Origin: Burkholderiales bacterium
Lineage (GTDB): Bacteria > Pseudomonadota > Gammaproteobacteria > Burkholderiales > Burkholderiaceae_C
Direction: 5' to 3'
NCBI GenBank assembly: GCA_947372225.1
Contig: CANBSV010000001.1
Coordinates: 1 to 64,000 of the forward strand
DNA length: 64,000 bases
This document shows, piece after piece, positions 49,491-58,903 of this stretch (position 1 is its first letter; the number at the start of each line of letters is the position of its first letter). The notes beneath the pieces are model-generated. The model worked only from the letters and a program-made list of their open reading frames with translations. It searched no databases and was not told where the DNA came from. Both the position numbers and the translations under genes were made by a program.

Positions 49491-50794
49491 AGGTCCTCGT
49501 GATCGGCTCGGGCGGACGCGAGCACGCGATCGCCTGGAAGTTGCTGCAATCGGCTCGCGTGCAAACCGTCTACGTGGCGCCGGGCAACGGCGGCACCGCG
49601 TTCGATGGGCGGCTGCACAACGTGCCGCTGACCGACTTCAACGAGCTGGCCGAGTTTGCCGTGCGCGAAAAGATCGTGCTCACCGTGGTCGGCCCCGAAG
49701 GCCCGTTGGCTGCAGGCATCGTCGATTTCTTCCGTGCTCGAGGCCTGCGCATCTTCGGGCCCACGCAAGCCGCCGCGCAGCTTGAAAGCTCGAAGGCGCA
49801 CGCCAAGGCCTTCATGGCGCGCCACCAGATTCCCACCGCGTCATACGAGGCGTTCACCGATGCCGCTGCGGCCCATGCGTACGTCGATGCGCACGGCGCT
49901 CCGATCGTCATCAAGGCCGATGGACTGGCCGCCGGCAAGGGTGTCGTGGTGGCGAACACGCTGGTGCAGGCGCACGAGGCGATCGACTGGATGCTGGGCA
50001 CCGATGGTGCAGCCAACAAGCTGGGCGTGCAGCACAACGCCGGCGCCGACGGACAGGCTCAGCCGCGCGTGGTGATCGAGTCGTTCCTCGAGGGCGAGGA
50101 AGCCAGCTTCATCGTGCTGTGCGACGGCAAGAACGTGGTCTCGCTGGCGACCAGTCAGGACCACAAGCGGCTGCTCGACGGCGACGAAGGCCCCAACACC
50201 GGCGGCATGGGGGCGTACTCGCCCGCGCCGGTGGTCACGCCCAATGTGCACGCCAAGGCGATGCAGGAAATCATCCTGCCGACCATCCAGGGCATGGCCA
50301 GGGATGGCGTGCCGTTCACCGGCTTTCTCTATGCCGGCTTGATGATCGACGCACACGGCCAGCCACGCACCGTCGAATTCAACTGCCGCCTGGGCGACCC
50401 GGAAACGCAGCCCATCCTCATGCGGCTCAAGAGCGATCTGTTCGAGCTGCTGATGCACGCCACCGACGGCACGCTCGATGAAGTCGAGCTGCTGTGGGAT
50501 CGCCGTGTGGCGCTGGGCGTGGTCGTGGCGGCTGCCGGTTACCCGCTCACGCCGCGCAAGGGTGACGCCATCGAGGGCCTGCCGGCCGAAGCGGCCGACG
50601 GCATGGTGTTTCACGCGGGCACCGAACTGCGCGATGGCCGCTTGCTGACCAGCGGCGGTCGCGTCTTGTGTGTCACCGTGCTGGCCGATTCGGTCAAGCA
50701 AGCGCAGCCGCGTGCCTATGAATTGCTGGAATCCATCCGCTTTGATGGCATGCAATACCGCAGCGACATCGGCCACCGTGCCGTCAAGCGCTGA
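49487..50794 (+). CDS. purD: phosphoribosylamine--glycine ligase
   Basis: A 435-residue ATP-grasp enzyme. [18 protein letters not shown] at the N-terminus, [27 protein letters not shown] and [16 protein letters not shown] are all typical. It makes GAR in purine synthesis. The start overlaps yebC, and hemF follows after 38 bases. Confidence 0.97.
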   Translation: MKVLVIGSGGREHAIAWKLLQSARVQTVYVAPGNGGTAFDGRLHNVPLTDFNELAEFAVREKIVLTVVGPEGPLAAGIVDFFRARGLRIFGPTQAAAQLESSKAHAKAFMARHQIPTASYEAFTDAAAAHAYVDAHGAPIVIKADGLAAGKGVVVANTLVQAHEAIDWMLGTDGAANKLGVQHNAGADGQAQPRVVIESFLEGEEASFIVLCDGKNVVSLATSQDHKRLLDGDEGPNTGGMGAYSPAPVVTPNVHAKAMQEIILPTIQGMARDGVPFTGFLYAGLMIDAHGQPRTVEFNCRLGDPETQPILMRLKSDLFELLMHATDGTLDEVELLWDRRVALGVVVAAAGYPLTPRKGDAIEGLPAEAADGMVFHAGTELRDGRLLTSGGRVLCVTVLADSVKQAQPRAYELLESIRFDGMQYRSDIGHRAVKR

Positions 50795-50832
50795 CCTTCC
50801 CGACCCTTGCGGTTGTCACCACCGTCACCACC

Positions 50833-51774
50833 ATGAGCACACAAGCCGTTCGAGAGTACTTGCTGGGTCTGCAGGATCGCATCATCGGTGCGCTGGAAGT
50901 CGAGGGCGGCCAGGCGTTTCGCACCGACAGCTGGGTGCGCGAACCCGGCGCGCGGCTGCAAGGCGACGGCCAGTCACGGCTCATCGAGGACGGCCATCTG
51001 CTCGAGCGCGGCGGCTGCAACTTCTCGCACGTGCGCGGTCCGCAACTGCCGCCATCGGCCACGCAACACCGCCCCGAGCTGGCCGGTGCACCGTTCGAGG
51101 CGATGGGCGTGTCGCTGGTGTTTCACCCGCGCAACCCTTACGTGCCCACAGTGCACATGAACGTGCGCATGTTTGCCGCGTTGCCCGAGGGCCGCGAGCC
51201 CGTGGTGTGGTTCGGCGGTGGCATGGACCTCACGCCGTACTACGGCTTTGAAGAGGACGCGAGCCACTTCCACCGCGTCAACCGCGAGGCGCTGGCACCG
51301 TTCGGCGACGACAAGTACCCGCGCTTCAAGCAGTGGTGCGACGAGTACTTCTTTCTCAAGCACCGTGACGAGCCCCGCGGCATCGGTGGCGTGTTCTTCG
51401 ATGACTTTGCCGAGCTCGGTTTCGAGCGCAGCTTCGCCATGATGCAAGCTGTGGGCGATGCATTCATCAACGCCTATGTGCCCATCGTGCAGCGCCGCCG
51501 CGACACGCCCTATGGCGAGCGCGAGCGCGATTTCCAGGCCTACCGGCGCGGGCGCTACGTCGAGTTCAACCTGGTGTTTGACCGCGGCACGCTGTTCGGG
51601 CTGCAGTCGGGCGGGCGCACCGAAAGCATCCTGATGTCGATGCCGCCGATCGTGAAGTGGCGCTACGACTGGCACCCCGAGGCCGGCACGCCCGAGGCGC
51701 AGCTCTACTCCGATTTCCTGCGTCCGCGTGACTGGGCCGGTTGGCAAAGCGGCGCCCCGGGCGCCACCGCTTGA
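50833..51774 (+). CDS. hemF: coproporphyrinogen III oxidase, aerobic
   Basis: A 313-residue Hem[45 protein letters not shown] and the C-terminal [18 protein letters not shown] are family blocks. It uses oxygen to make protoporphyrinogen IX in haem synthesis, in the cytoplasm. Its stop overlaps the nadD start (TTGA). Confidence 0.97.
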   Translation: MSTQAVREYLLGLQDRIIGALEVEGGQAFRTDSWVREPGARLQGDGQSRLIEDGHLLERGGCNFSHVRGPQLPPSATQHRPELAGAPFEAMGVSLVFHPRNPYVPTVHMNVRMFAALPEGREPVVWFGGGMDLTPYYGFEEDASHFHRVNREALAPFGDDKYPRFKQWCDEYFFLKHRDEPRGIGGVFFDDFAELGFERSFAMMQAVGDAFINAYVPIVQRRRDTPYGERERDFQAYRRGRYVEFNLVFDRGTLFGLQSGGRTESILMSMPPIVKWRYDWHPEAGTPEAQLYSDFLRPRDWAGWQSGAPGATA

Positions 51775-52352
51775 GACGCATCGGCCTGTTCGGCGGCAGT
51801 TTCGATCCGGTGCACAACGCGCATCTGGCGTTGGCCCGCTCGGCACTGAGCGAGCTGGCGCTCGACGAAGTGCGCTGGATCCCCGCCGGTCAGCCTTGGC
51901 AGAAAACGCGCCGCCTTGCCGACTCCGCTGACCGCGCGGCGATGGTGGCGCTGGCCATCGAGGGTGAGCCGCACTTCGTGCTGGATCCGATCGAGTTGCA
52001 GCGGGCGGGCCCGAGCTACACGCTCGACACCGTGCGCGAATTGCAGGCATCGATGCCGGGAGCGCAGTGGTTTTTGCTGCTCGGGCAGGATCAGCATGCC
52101 GGTCTGCCGACGTGGCACGGTGCAGAGGAACTGGTGCAGTTGGTGACGCTGGCGGTGGCCGGGCGGCCCGGCGCGCCCCATGTGGAATCGCAGCCCGTGC
52201 TGCCCGGGGCCACGGTATGTCCTGTGGCGCTGCCGCCCATGGACGTGTCGTCGACCGAATTGCGTGCGCTGTGCGCTGCGGGCCAGCCCATCGCTCACCT
52301 CGTGCCGGGAAAAGTGGGCAGTTATATTGAAGAGCACCGGTTGTACCGGTGA
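51771..52352 (+). CDS. nadD: nicotinate-nucleotide adenylyltransferase
   Basis: A 193-residue nucleotidyltransferase. [18 protein letters not shown] contains the HxxH-type site and [12 protein letters not shown] the ISSTxxR-type motif. It makes deamido-NAD. The TTG at 51771 overlaps the hemF stop and gives the family N-terminus; a TTG 30 bases earlier would add ten basic residues. Confidence 0.93.
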   Translation: MRRIGLFGGSFDPVHNAHLALARSALSELALDEVRWIPAGQPWQKTRRLADSADRAAMVALAIEGEPHFVLDPIELQRAGPSYTLDTVRELQASMPGAQWFLLLGQDQHAGLPTWHGAEELVQLVTLAVAGRPGAPHVESQPVLPGATVCPVALPPMDVSSTELRALCAAGQPIAHLVPGKVGSYIEEHRLYR

Positions 52353-52423
52353 TGCCGGTGGCACCATCGGTTCACACCCCACAGGTTTTTATCGCAAGCG
52401 CCCGTTGGCGCCACAGGAGTTGA

Positions 52424-53314
52424 ATGGACATCAAGAAACTGCAACGCGTCATCGTCGATGGACTGGAAGACGTCAAGGGCCAGAACATCGTCGTGTTCGA
52501 CACCGAACACCTGTCGTCGCTGTTCGAGCGCGTGATCATCGCGTCGGGCACCAGCAACCGGCAGACCAAGGCGCTGGCGTCCAGCGTGCGCGATGCAGTC
52601 AAGCAAGCCGGTCAGGTGCCGCCGCGGGTCGAAGGCGAAGTCAACGGCGAATGGATCATCGTGGACTGCGGCTCGGCGGTGGTGCACCTGATGCAACCCA
52701 ACATCCGCGAGTACTACCACCTCGAGGAAATCTGGGGTGAAAAGCCCGTCAAGATGAAGCTCGACACCGCGCCCAAGCGTCTGGTCAAGGCCGAAGAGCC
52801 GCAAGCCCCTGCGAAGAAAGTGGCTGCGAAGAAGGCCGCTGCGAAGAAGGCACCTGCGGGCAAGATGGCCACGCCGGCAGTTGCGAGCAAGGCTGCGGTG
52901 AAACCGACGGCCAAGACCGCTGCCAAGGCCGCACCCGCGAAGAAGGCCCCTGCTCGCAAGACGCCGGCTGCGGTGGAAGCAGTTGCCGTCGAAGCAGCCG
53001 TGGCCAAACGCCGCTCGCCAGTCGCCAAGCCCAGCGTGACTTCCCGCGCCGCAGCGCCCGTCAAGTCGGGCGTCACCCGCACCGTTGGCGTGAAGGTGGC
53101 CGGCGCGGCAGCGAAGCCGGCACCGGCTCGCAAGACCCCGGCCCGCAAGACGGCAGCGAGCGTGGCGCCATCGGCACGCGTGCCGTCCAAGTCGGCGCCG
53201 GTGAAGACGGTGGTCGTGAACAAGCCGGTCGTGCGCAAGTCGTCGGCCAAGGCTGCGCCCGCCAAGTCCTCGGCCAAGAAGGCCCCGGCCCGCAAGACCT
53301 CGCGCAGCGCGTGA
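52424..53314 (+). CDS. rsfS: ribosomal silencing factor RsfS with long histone-like tail
   Basis: A 296-residue protein. Residues 1-117 are a normal Rsf[38 protein letters not shown] and [20 protein letters not shown]. RsfS binds L14 and keeps ribosomal subunits apart in starvation. Residues 118-296 are an Ala/Lys/Pro/Val-rich tail of AAKK, KKAPA and ARKTP repeats like a histone H1 or AlgP tail, more than doubling the family's length. AGGAG precedes the ATG. It overlaps rlmH by 4 bases. Confidence 0.93.
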   Translation: MDIKKLQRVIVDGLEDVKGQNIVVFDTEHLSSLFERVIIASGTSNRQTKALASSVRDAVKQAGQVPPRVEGEVNGEWIIVDCGSAVVHLMQPNIREYYHLEEIWGEKPVKMKLDTAPKRLVKAEEPQAPAKKVAAKKAAAKKAPAGKMATPAVASKAAVKPTAKTAAKAAPAKKAPARKTPAAVEAVAVEAAVAKRRSPVAKPSVTSRAAAPVKSGVTRTVGVKVAGAAAKPAPARKTPARKTAASVAPSARVPSKSAPVKTVVVNKPVVRKSSAKAAPAKSSAKKAPARKTSRSA

Positions 53315-53778
53315 AGCTGTTGCTCGTGGCCGTCGGCCAGCGCCTGCCGGCGTGGGCAGACACCGCCTACGAGGACTACGCCAAGCGCTTTCCGCCCGAC
53401 CTGCGCCTGGAGCTCAAGGCCGTCAAGGCCGAGCCGCGCAGCGGCCGCACCGCCGATCAGTTGATGGCCGCAGAGGCGGTGCGTCTCGAGGCTGCCGTGC
53501 CCAAGGGCGCGCGCCGCGTGGTCCTCGATGAACGCGGTACGCGACTGACCACGATGCAGCTGTCGCAGCGCCTGTCCGCGTGGGTGATGGACGGGCGCGA
53601 CGTGGCGCTGATCGTGGGCGGTCCCGACGGCCTGGCCGCGCCGCTCAAGGGCAGCGCCGACGAAACCCTGCGCCTGTCCGACCTGACCTTGCCGCACGCC
53701 TTCGTGCGGGTGCTGCTGGCCGAGGCGCTGTACCGCGCCTGGACCGTGACCATCAACCACCCCTACCACCGCGAATGA
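53311..53778 (+). CDS. rlmH: 23S rRNA (pseudouridine-1915-N3)-methyltransferase
   Basis: A 155-residue SPOUT methyltransferase. [20 protein letters not shown], the [17 protein letters not shown] strand and the knot [20 protein letters not shown] match RlmH, which methylates pseudouridine 1915 of 23S rRNA. The length is exact for the family. The GTG start overlaps the rsfS stop and its stop overlaps maf. Confidence 0.96.
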   Translation: MKLLLVAVGQRLPAWADTAYEDYAKRFPPDLRLELKAVKAEPRSGRTADQLMAAEAVRLEAAVPKGARRVVLDERGTRLTTMQLSQRLSAWVMDGRDVALIVGGPDGLAAPLKGSADETLRLSDLTLPHAFVRVLLAEALYRAWTVTINHPYHRE

Positions 53779-54404
53779 AGCGCAAGGCCGCGTCACCGGC
53801 GCACGACTTCGTCTACCTTGCGTCGCAAAGCCCGCGCCGTCGGCAGCTGCTCGAGCAGATCGGCGTGCGACATGAACTGCTGCTGGCCGACGCGGCCGAA
53901 GAAGACGCCGAAGCGCTCGAAGCCGAGCGCCGCGGCGAACTGCCGCTGGCCTACGTGCAGCGTGTGACCCTGGCCAAGCTCGATGCCGCGCGCTCGCGTT
54001 GGCAGCGGCGCGGCTTGCCGGCAGCGCCCATCCTGTGCTCGGACACCACGGTGGCGCTGGGCCGGCGCATCTACGGCAAGCCGCTGGATGCGGCCGACGC
54101 CGCGGCCACCTTGGCCCAGTTGAGCGCCCGCACGCACCGTGTGATCACCGCCGTGGCCGTGGGACTGGGCGACGAGTCCCGGCTGGCGGTGAGCGTGTCG
54201 CGCGTGAGCTTTGCCGGGATCGACGAGGCCGCGCTGGCGCGTTACGTCGCCGGAGGTGAGCCGTTCGGCAAGGCCGGCGCCTACGCGATTCAGGGCGCGG
54301 CCAGTGCCTGGGTGCGCCGCATCGATGGCAGCTACAGCGGCATCATGGGCCTGCCCCTGTACGAGACGGCGCAGTTGCTGCGATCGTTCGGCGTGCACTG
54401 CTGA
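53775..54404 (+). CDS. maf: Maf-type nucleotide pyrophosphatase
   Basis: A 209-residue Maf protein. [20 protein letters not shown] opens it, [20 protein letters not shown] holds the catalytic Asp region, and [20 protein letters not shown] follows. The Arg and Lys placement resembles the dTTP/UTP-hydrolysing YhdE group. The ATG overlaps the rlmH stop. It lies 33 bases before rng. Confidence 0.93.
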   Translation: MKRKAASPAHDFVYLASQSPRRRQLLEQIGVRHELLLADAAEEDAEALEAERRGELPLAYVQRVTLAKLDAARSRWQRRGLPAAPILCSDTTVALGRRIYGKPLDAADAAATLAQLSARTHRVITAVAVGLGDESRLAVSVSRVSFAGIDEAALARYVAGGEPFGKAGAYAIQGAASAWVRRIDGSYSGIMGLPLYETAQLLRSFGVHC

Positions 54405-54437
54405 GCCGGCGCACAGCGCTCGCATACCATCGTCCGC

Positions 54438-55922
54438 ATGCAAGACATTCTGATCAACTGGACCCCGCAGGAAACCCGCGTGGCGGTCGTCGAACACGGC
54501 GCCGTGCAGGACCTGCACGTTGAGCGCACGCTCGAGCGCGGTCTGGTCGGCAACATCTACGCCGGCAAGGTGGTGCGCGTGCTGCCGGGCATGCAGTCGG
54601 CGTTCATCGACATCGGACTGGAGCGCGCGGCCTTCCTGCACGTGGCCGACGTGCAGCAGGCCGCCGAGGCCGGCCGCACCGCCGGCGGCAACCCGGGAAC
54701 GCCCCCGCCGCCCATCGAGCGGCTGGTGTTCGAGGGGCAGACGATGACGGTGCAGGTCATCAAGGACCCGATCGGCACCAAGGGCGCCCGCCTGTCCACC
54801 CAGATCAGCATCGCCGGGCGCTTGCTGGTGTTCCTGCCGCAAGACGACCACATCGGCATCAGCCAGAAGATCGGCTCGCACGAGTTGCGCGAGCAACTGC
54901 GCGCGCGCATGACCGAGTTGGTGCAACTGCCCGGCGGCGGTGCCACGGGCGGCTTCATCTTGCGCACCAACGCCGAAGACGCGACTGACGCCGAACTCGC
55001 CGACGACATCGCCTATTTGCGCAAGACCTGGGCGGCCATCCGCGAGCGCAGCTTCAAGCTGCCACCGGCCAGTTTGCTGCACCAGGATCTGAGCCTGCTC
55101 GAGCGCGTGCTGCGCGATCTGGTCAAAGAGGACACGCACACCATACGCATCGACTCGAAGCAGCAGTTCGGCGTGCTCAAGGCGTTTGGCGAGGTGTTCA
55201 TGCCCAGCTCAGTGGGCAAGCTCGAGCTCTACAAGGGCGAGCGGCCCATCTTCGATCTGTTCAACATCGACGAGGAGATCGCGCGTGCCCTGTCGCGGCG
55301 CGTCGATCTGAAGTCGGGCGGCTACCTGATCATCGACCAGACCGAAGCGCTGACCACGGTGGACGTCAACACCGGCGGCTATGTGGGCGCACGCAATTTC
55401 GACGACACGATCTTCAAGACCAACCTCGAGGCGACGCAGGCCATCGCGCGCCAGATGCGGCTGCGCAACCTGGGCGGCATCATCATCGTGGACTTCATCG
55501 ACATGTCGCGCGAAGAGCACCAGGCCACGGTGCTCGCCGAGTTGAAACGACAGCTCGGGCGCGACCGCACCAAGGTCACCATCAGCGGCTTCACCCAGTT
55601 GGGACTGGTGGAACTCACCCGCAAGCGCACCCGGGAGTCGCTGGCGCACATGCTGTGCGAGCCGTGCCCGATCTGCGATGGCAAGGGTCAGGTCAAGACC
55701 GCGCGCAGCGTTTGCTACGACATCCTGCGCGAGATCCTGCGCGAGGCGCGCCAGTTCAACCCCAAGGAATTCCGCATCATCGCCACCGCCGCGGTGGTCG
55801 AGATGCTGCTCGACGAGGAAAGCCAGCACCTGGCCGGCCTGAGCGACTTCATCGGCAAGCCCATCTCGCTGCGCGCCGAAGGCAACGGCTCGCCGGAGCA
55901 GTACGACATCGTGCTGATGTAG
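54438..55922 (+). CDS. rng: ribonuclease G
   Basis: A 494-residue RNase E/G family enzyme of RNase G length. It has the S1 domain (GNIYAGKVVRVLPGMQSAFI), the catalytic DVNTGGYVG and VDFIDM blocks and the zinc-link CPICDGKG. It processes the 5' end of 16S rRNA and degrades mRNA. It closes the conserved block. Confidence 0.97.
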   Translation: MQDILINWTPQETRVAVVEHGAVQDLHVERTLERGLVGNIYAGKVVRVLPGMQSAFIDIGLERAAFLHVADVQQAAEAGRTAGGNPGTPPPPIERLVFEGQTMTVQVIKDPIGTKGARLSTQISIAGRLLVFLPQDDHIGISQKIGSHELREQLRARMTELVQLPGGGATGGFILRTNAEDATDAELADDIAYLRKTWAAIRERSFKLPPASLLHQDLSLLERVLRDLVKEDTHTIRIDSKQQFGVLKAFGEVFMPSSVGKLELYKGERPIFDLFNIDEEIARALSRRVDLKSGGYLIIDQTEALTTVDVNTGGYVGARNFDDTIFKTNLEATQAIARQMRLRNLGGIIIVDFIDMSREEHQATVLAELKRQLGRDRTKVTISGFTQLGLVELTRKRTRESLAHMLCEPCPICDGKGQVKTARSVCYDILREILREARQFNPKEFRIIATAAVVEMLLDEESQHLAGLSDFIGKPISLRAEGNGSPEQYDIVLM

Positions 55923-56015
55923 ATGTTTGTTGCTTGCGCAAGGCCACAATCGATGCTTTGAAGGTTGCCGCGCTGGGCGCGAGCGGCTGGTCGATTCCAG
56001 GAATCGGAGTCTCGA

Positions 56016-56306
56016 ATGAATCGCACCGAGGTGTTGGACCAACTCGCCCTCAGTAAACCTATTCTGGCCGCACGCTACGGCGTCGAGCGCTTGGCCTTGT
56101 TCGGCTCGACCGTGCGCAATTCCGCCAGCCCCAACAGCGACATCGACATCCTCGTTTCCTTTGATGGTCCGGCCACATCCGAGCGCTACTTCGGGGTGCA
56201 GTTCTTTCTGGAAGATCTGCTCGGTCGGCCGGTCGATCTCGTCACCGACAAGGCGCTGCGCCCCGAACTGCGCCCATTCATCGAGCGTGAGGCGGTGCAT
56301 GTCTGA
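56016..56306 (+). CDS. mntA: MNT-type nucleotidyltransferase antitoxin (MntA)
   Basis: A 96-residue minimal nucleotidyltransferase. The perfect GS-x10-DxD motif (LFGSTVRNSASPNSDIDILV) marks the active site. In MntA-HepT systems this enzyme adds AMP groups to a tyrosine of the HEPN toxin and so disarms it. GGAG precedes the ATG. It overlaps the HEPN gene by 8 bases. Confidence 0.9.
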   Translation: MNRTEVLDQLALSKPILAARYGVERLALFGSTVRNSASPNSDIDILVSFDGPATSERYFGVQFFLEDLLGRPVDLVTDKALRPELRPFIEREAVHV

Positions 56307-56651
56307 GCCGGTTGGCCGGGAGTGGCGCTTCTATCTTGACGACATGATCGGCTTCGCCGAAAAGGTGGCGGCTTACACCGCCGGGATGGACCAGGCTGCG
56401 TTCGTCTCGAGCGGATTGGTCTACGACGCGACCCTGCGCAATCTGGAACTGATCGGCGAGGCTGCGACGCGCATTCCAGAGGCGGTACGCGCGGCGTACC
56501 CTCAGGTGCCCTGGCGGTTGGTGGTGGCCACTCGCAACCGGCTGATTCATGGCTCCTTGGCATCGACAACGACACGCTATGGAGCATCGTCGTGTCGGCC
56601 GTGCCCGCCTTGTTGTCCGAACTGCGCGCGCTCCGCAATGAACTGGCGTGA
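56299..56651 (+). pseudogene. hepT: HEPN toxin HepT, frameshifted
   Basis: The frame begins MSEPVGREWRFYLDDMIGFA and runs normally to VATRNRLIHG, the HEPN RNase motif (R-x4-H), then loses the family. One base appears missing just after 56553: TAC of the expected HGYLGI reads TC. In the other frame it continues LGIDNDTLWSIVVSAVPALL and ends with a TGA at 56649-56651 that overlaps the next gene's GTG. The lost codon is the tyrosine that MntA modifies. It is either a real loss-of-function or a sequencing error. Confidence 0.85.
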
Positions 56652-57097
56652 TTGACTGGCACGGCGCGCCGGCCGTCATCGTCGATACCAACGTGCTCAT
56701 CGGCCAGTGGATGACCGATCTGGTCGCGCGCGAGCCGATGCACATCCTGGATGGCATGCGCGCAGGGGTGCTGCGCTTTGTGGTGTGCGATGTCCTGCTG
56801 GCCGAGTACCGCGAGGTGCTGCTTCGACCCAAGCTCAAGTGTCGCCACCTGCAGGCCGACGAAGCGGTCGAGTCGTTCATCGCTGAGATCGCCGGCAAGG
56901 CCACCCGCATCGAAACCCAGCCCGGACCAAGAGCCCCCGACCCTGGCGATCAGATGCTGTGGGACTTGCTGTGCGCCCGCGACGACCTGCACCTCATTAC
57001 CGTCGACAAGCTGCTGCTCAAGGACCGTCGCATGCGCGGGCGCGTGGTGACGCCCGAGGCGTTTGCGGCGGCGTGGTTGCAGCCCGATGCGCGATAA
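56648..57097 (+). CDS. PIN-domain toxin-like protein 1
   Basis: A 149-residue PIN protein of the COG1569-like toxin class. Acidic active-site residues are in VIVDTNVLIG, LLAEYREVLL and PDPGDQMLWDLLCARDDLHL, ending LITVDKLLLKD. It would cut RNA. The GTG start overlaps the expected end of hepT, suggesting it once was co-translated with that gene. No antitoxin of its own lies directly upstream; the nearest is the ribbon-helix-helix gene that follows. Confidence 0.88.
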   Translation: MIDWHGAPAVIVDTNVLIGQWMTDLVAREPMHILDGMRAGVLRFVVCDVLLAEYREVLLRPKLKCRHLQADEAVESFIAEIAGKATRIETQPGPRAPDPGDQMLWDLLCARDDLHLITVDKLLLKDRRMRGRVVTPEAFAAAWLQPDAR

Positions 57098-57123
57098 CAT
57101 ATTGGTGTCAAAGCACCAATGTG
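57098..57123. promoter_or_regulatory. operator of the second PIN toxin-antitoxin pair
   Basis: ATTGGTG (57101-57107), six bases, CACCAAT (57114-57120) form a perfect inverted repeat, extended by one mismatch to ten bases on each side. It lies 8 bases before the antitoxin ATG and is AT-rich, so it likely overlaps the promoter and is bound by the antitoxin. Confidence 0.65.
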
Positions 57124-57131
57124 AGGATCGA

Positions 57132-57371
57132 ATGAGTCGACTGACCATCACCCTGACCGAGTCCCGCTACCGAGCGCTGAAGGCGGCATCCGCGCAGCGT
57201 GACAAGACCATCGGGCAGCTGATCGACGAAAGCCTCGACTTCTACGGCATCAAGTCGCGTGATGAGGCACAGCAATTGGTGCGACGCGCTCGCGAGCACA
57301 GCCAGTTGACCGAGGCGCAGGCGCTGGAGGTGGCGCAAAAAGAGGTCAGGGCAGTGCGCCGCCGGACGTGA
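57132..57371 (+). CDS. ribbon-helix-helix antitoxin
   Basis: A 79-residue protein. SRLTITLTESRYRALKAASA is a ribbon-helix-helix DNA-binding start, followed by a helix and an unstructured C-terminal tail of the kind that plugs PIN toxins. It overlaps the second PIN gene (GTGA) and follows the inverted repeat to which it probably binds. Confidence 0.88.
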   Translation: MSRLTITLTESRYRALKAASAQRDKTIGQLIDESLDFYGIKSRDEAQQLVRRAREHSQLTEAQALEVAQKEVRAVRRRT

Positions 57372-57781
57372 CCCGCAACCCCGTCATCGTCGATACCAAC
57401 GTGGTCGTGGCCGGCTTGCTCACGGCACAGCCAGCGTCACCGGTCGCGCGGATCCTGGACGGCATGTTGCAGGCGGCATTTCCCTTCGTTGTGTCGCCGG
57501 CGTTGCTGGGCGAATACCACGCCGTTCTGGTGCGGCCTGCGCTGCGCAAGTTGCATGGGCTGAGCGTGCAACAGATCGAAACCATCCTGACCGAACTGGC
57601 CCAGCACGCCATCGTGCTTGAACCCGTTGCCGGACCACCTGCGCCAGATCCTGGCGACCAGTTGTTGTGGGACCTGCTCGCCGCGCGAACTGAGTTGCGC
57701 TTGGTGACCGGCGACAAGCTGCTCCTGAAAGACGCCAGCATGCGAGGCCGGGTCGTGACACCCGCCGAATTTTTCAATTGA
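57368..57781 (+). CDS. PIN-domain toxin-like protein 2
   Basis: A 137-residue PIN protein, paralogous to the one at 56648: both share the order VIVDTNV, ARILDGM or MHILDGM, LLGEYHAVLVRP, PAPDPGDQLLWDLL, DKLLLKD and MRGRVVTP. The likely target is RNA. It is coupled to the antitoxin by the overlapping GTG start at 57368. Confidence 0.9.
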   Translation: MTRNPVIVDTNVVVAGLLTAQPASPVARILDGMLQAAFPFVVSPALLGEYHAVLVRPALRKLHGLSVQQIETILTELAQHAIVLEPVAGPPAPDPGDQLLWDLLAARTELRLVTGDKLLLKDASMRGRVVTPAEFFN

Positions 57782-57792
57782 GAGACACCGCG

Positions 57793-57945
57793 ATGGCATG
57801 GCCTGACGGCCTCTATGACCTCCGGCTGACGGAAGGGCTTTTGTCTCGGTTCAGTGCAAACTGCGGCACCATTCAGCCGGCAGGGGAGAACCGAGTCGAG
57901 GCTTGGCTCCAGATCGAACTGGTCAACGCGCTGCGGGGCGGTTAG
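57793..57945 (+). CDS. short ORF, possible truncated gene
   Basis: A 50-residue frame beginning MAWPDGLYDLRLTEGLLSRF and ending VEAWLQIELVNALRGG before a TAG. It looks protein-like, as if it were the start of a longer soluble protein, and has no clear ribosome binding site. Its last 23 bases overlap the convergent HNH gene. It may be the stump of a gene removed when the island was assembled. I cannot assign a function. Confidence 0.4.
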   Translation: MAWPDGLYDLRLTEGLLSRFSANCGTIQPAGENRVEAWLQIELVNALRGG

Positions 57946-58903
57946 GCATCAATGAAGTGATCTGCCTGGCCGGTGTCTTGAACACGTTCTTCGTGTTCCA
58001 AGCGAGAAACTCAGCCGCGGGTCGCAAATCGCTGTGCTGGGGCGCGTGGATCGGGTTGCCGTGAAACTGCAACTCGCCTTCCATGCCTCTGCTTCCGGCG
58101 ATCGCGTGCTGGCTGAAGATGACTCGGTGTTCGGCAGGCTCTACCGTGAACACTCCGAGGTCAAACAGCTTGTGGTGCAAGGCGCACAAGGACAGGCCAT
58201 TGGGTTCGATGTCCGGGCCGCCCACGTGGTGCCATTGGATGTGCGCAGCCTCCAGACCTGCCGGCATGTGCCCGATGCGCAGGTCGAAGCCGCAGACGCA
58301 GCATCGGTATTCGTACGCCCGCAGCACCCGATCGCGAAAGTCCGGGTCGCGTCTGCGTCGCTGTGCGTTGCCGTAACCCGTCGTGAGCGACGGGGCATCA
58401 AGCGCCTCGGCCCCACGCTCCAGATCAAGGCCCACCGCTGCCGCGATGTCGCCTTGCAGGGTTGCAGGGAAGTAGGTTTCAAGCACCTGTGTGGCCACGG
58501 CCTGCACGAGACCAGGAATGCAGCGCAGTGCCTCATCCACATCGACCGGAAAGCCCGCCCGGATATGGTACTCACGCAGTTCGCCCAGGCTGGGTGTGGC
58601 ACCCGCGCTCCTGTTGAGGATCTCGCGCGGGCCGCTCAGACTCCAGATGCTGCCGTGACCATCGGTGGCCAGATGCCAAAACGGATAGTGACGAGACTTG
58701 GCTGAATTGCTCGGGCCGAACTCCGCCAGCATCTGCTTCAATTGGCAATCGACCGCCGTGAATTCGACCATTCGTGGCTCACCGCGCTGCACCCGTGCCA
58801 GTGCGAGCAAGATGAGCAGTGGCTTGTGTGGTGCGTAGACGCCTGCGTTTTGCGCGCGGCGGATGTTGCCGAAAAGCTCCAGCACCTCGACCGCAGTTTT
58901 CAT
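57923..58903 (-). CDS. HNH restriction endonuclease, probable phosphorothioate-DNA-binding type
   Basis: A 326-residue protein. The N-terminal part (RRAQNAGVYAPHKPLLILLA ... MLAEFGPSNSA ... YPFWHLATDG) resembles the sulfur-binding domain of type IV enzymes that recognise phosphorothioated DNA. The C-terminal part is an HNH nuclease with zinc-type Cys residues (RCCVCGFDLRIGHMPAGLEA, AHIQWHHVGGPDIEPNGLSL, ALHHKLFD). It would cut sulfur-modified foreign DNA. The ATG at 58903 overlaps the HIT gene's stop. No dnd modification genes are seen. Confidence 0.75.
   Translation of the reverse strand: MKTAVEVLELFGNIRRAQNAGVYAPHKPLLILLALARVQRGEPRMVEFTAVDCQLKQMLAEFGPSNSAKSRHYPFWHLATDGHGSIWSLSGPREILNRSAGATPSLGELREYHIRAGFPVDVDEALRCIPGLVQAVATQVLETYFPATLQGDIAAAVGLDLERGAEALDAPSLTTGYGNAQRRRRDPDFRDRVLRAYEYRCCVCGFDLRIGHMPAGLEAAHIQWHHVGGPDIEPNGLSLCALHHKLFDLGVFTVEPAEHRVIFSQHAIAGSRGMEGELQFHGNPIHAPQHSDLRPAAEFLAWNTKNVFKTPARQITSLMPNRPAAR

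Noticed and set aside
52800..53300. AAG/GCC-rich tract as a DNA repeat or separate histone-like gene
   Set aside because: It is continuous in frame with RsfS and has no internal ribosome site; treated as a protein tail.
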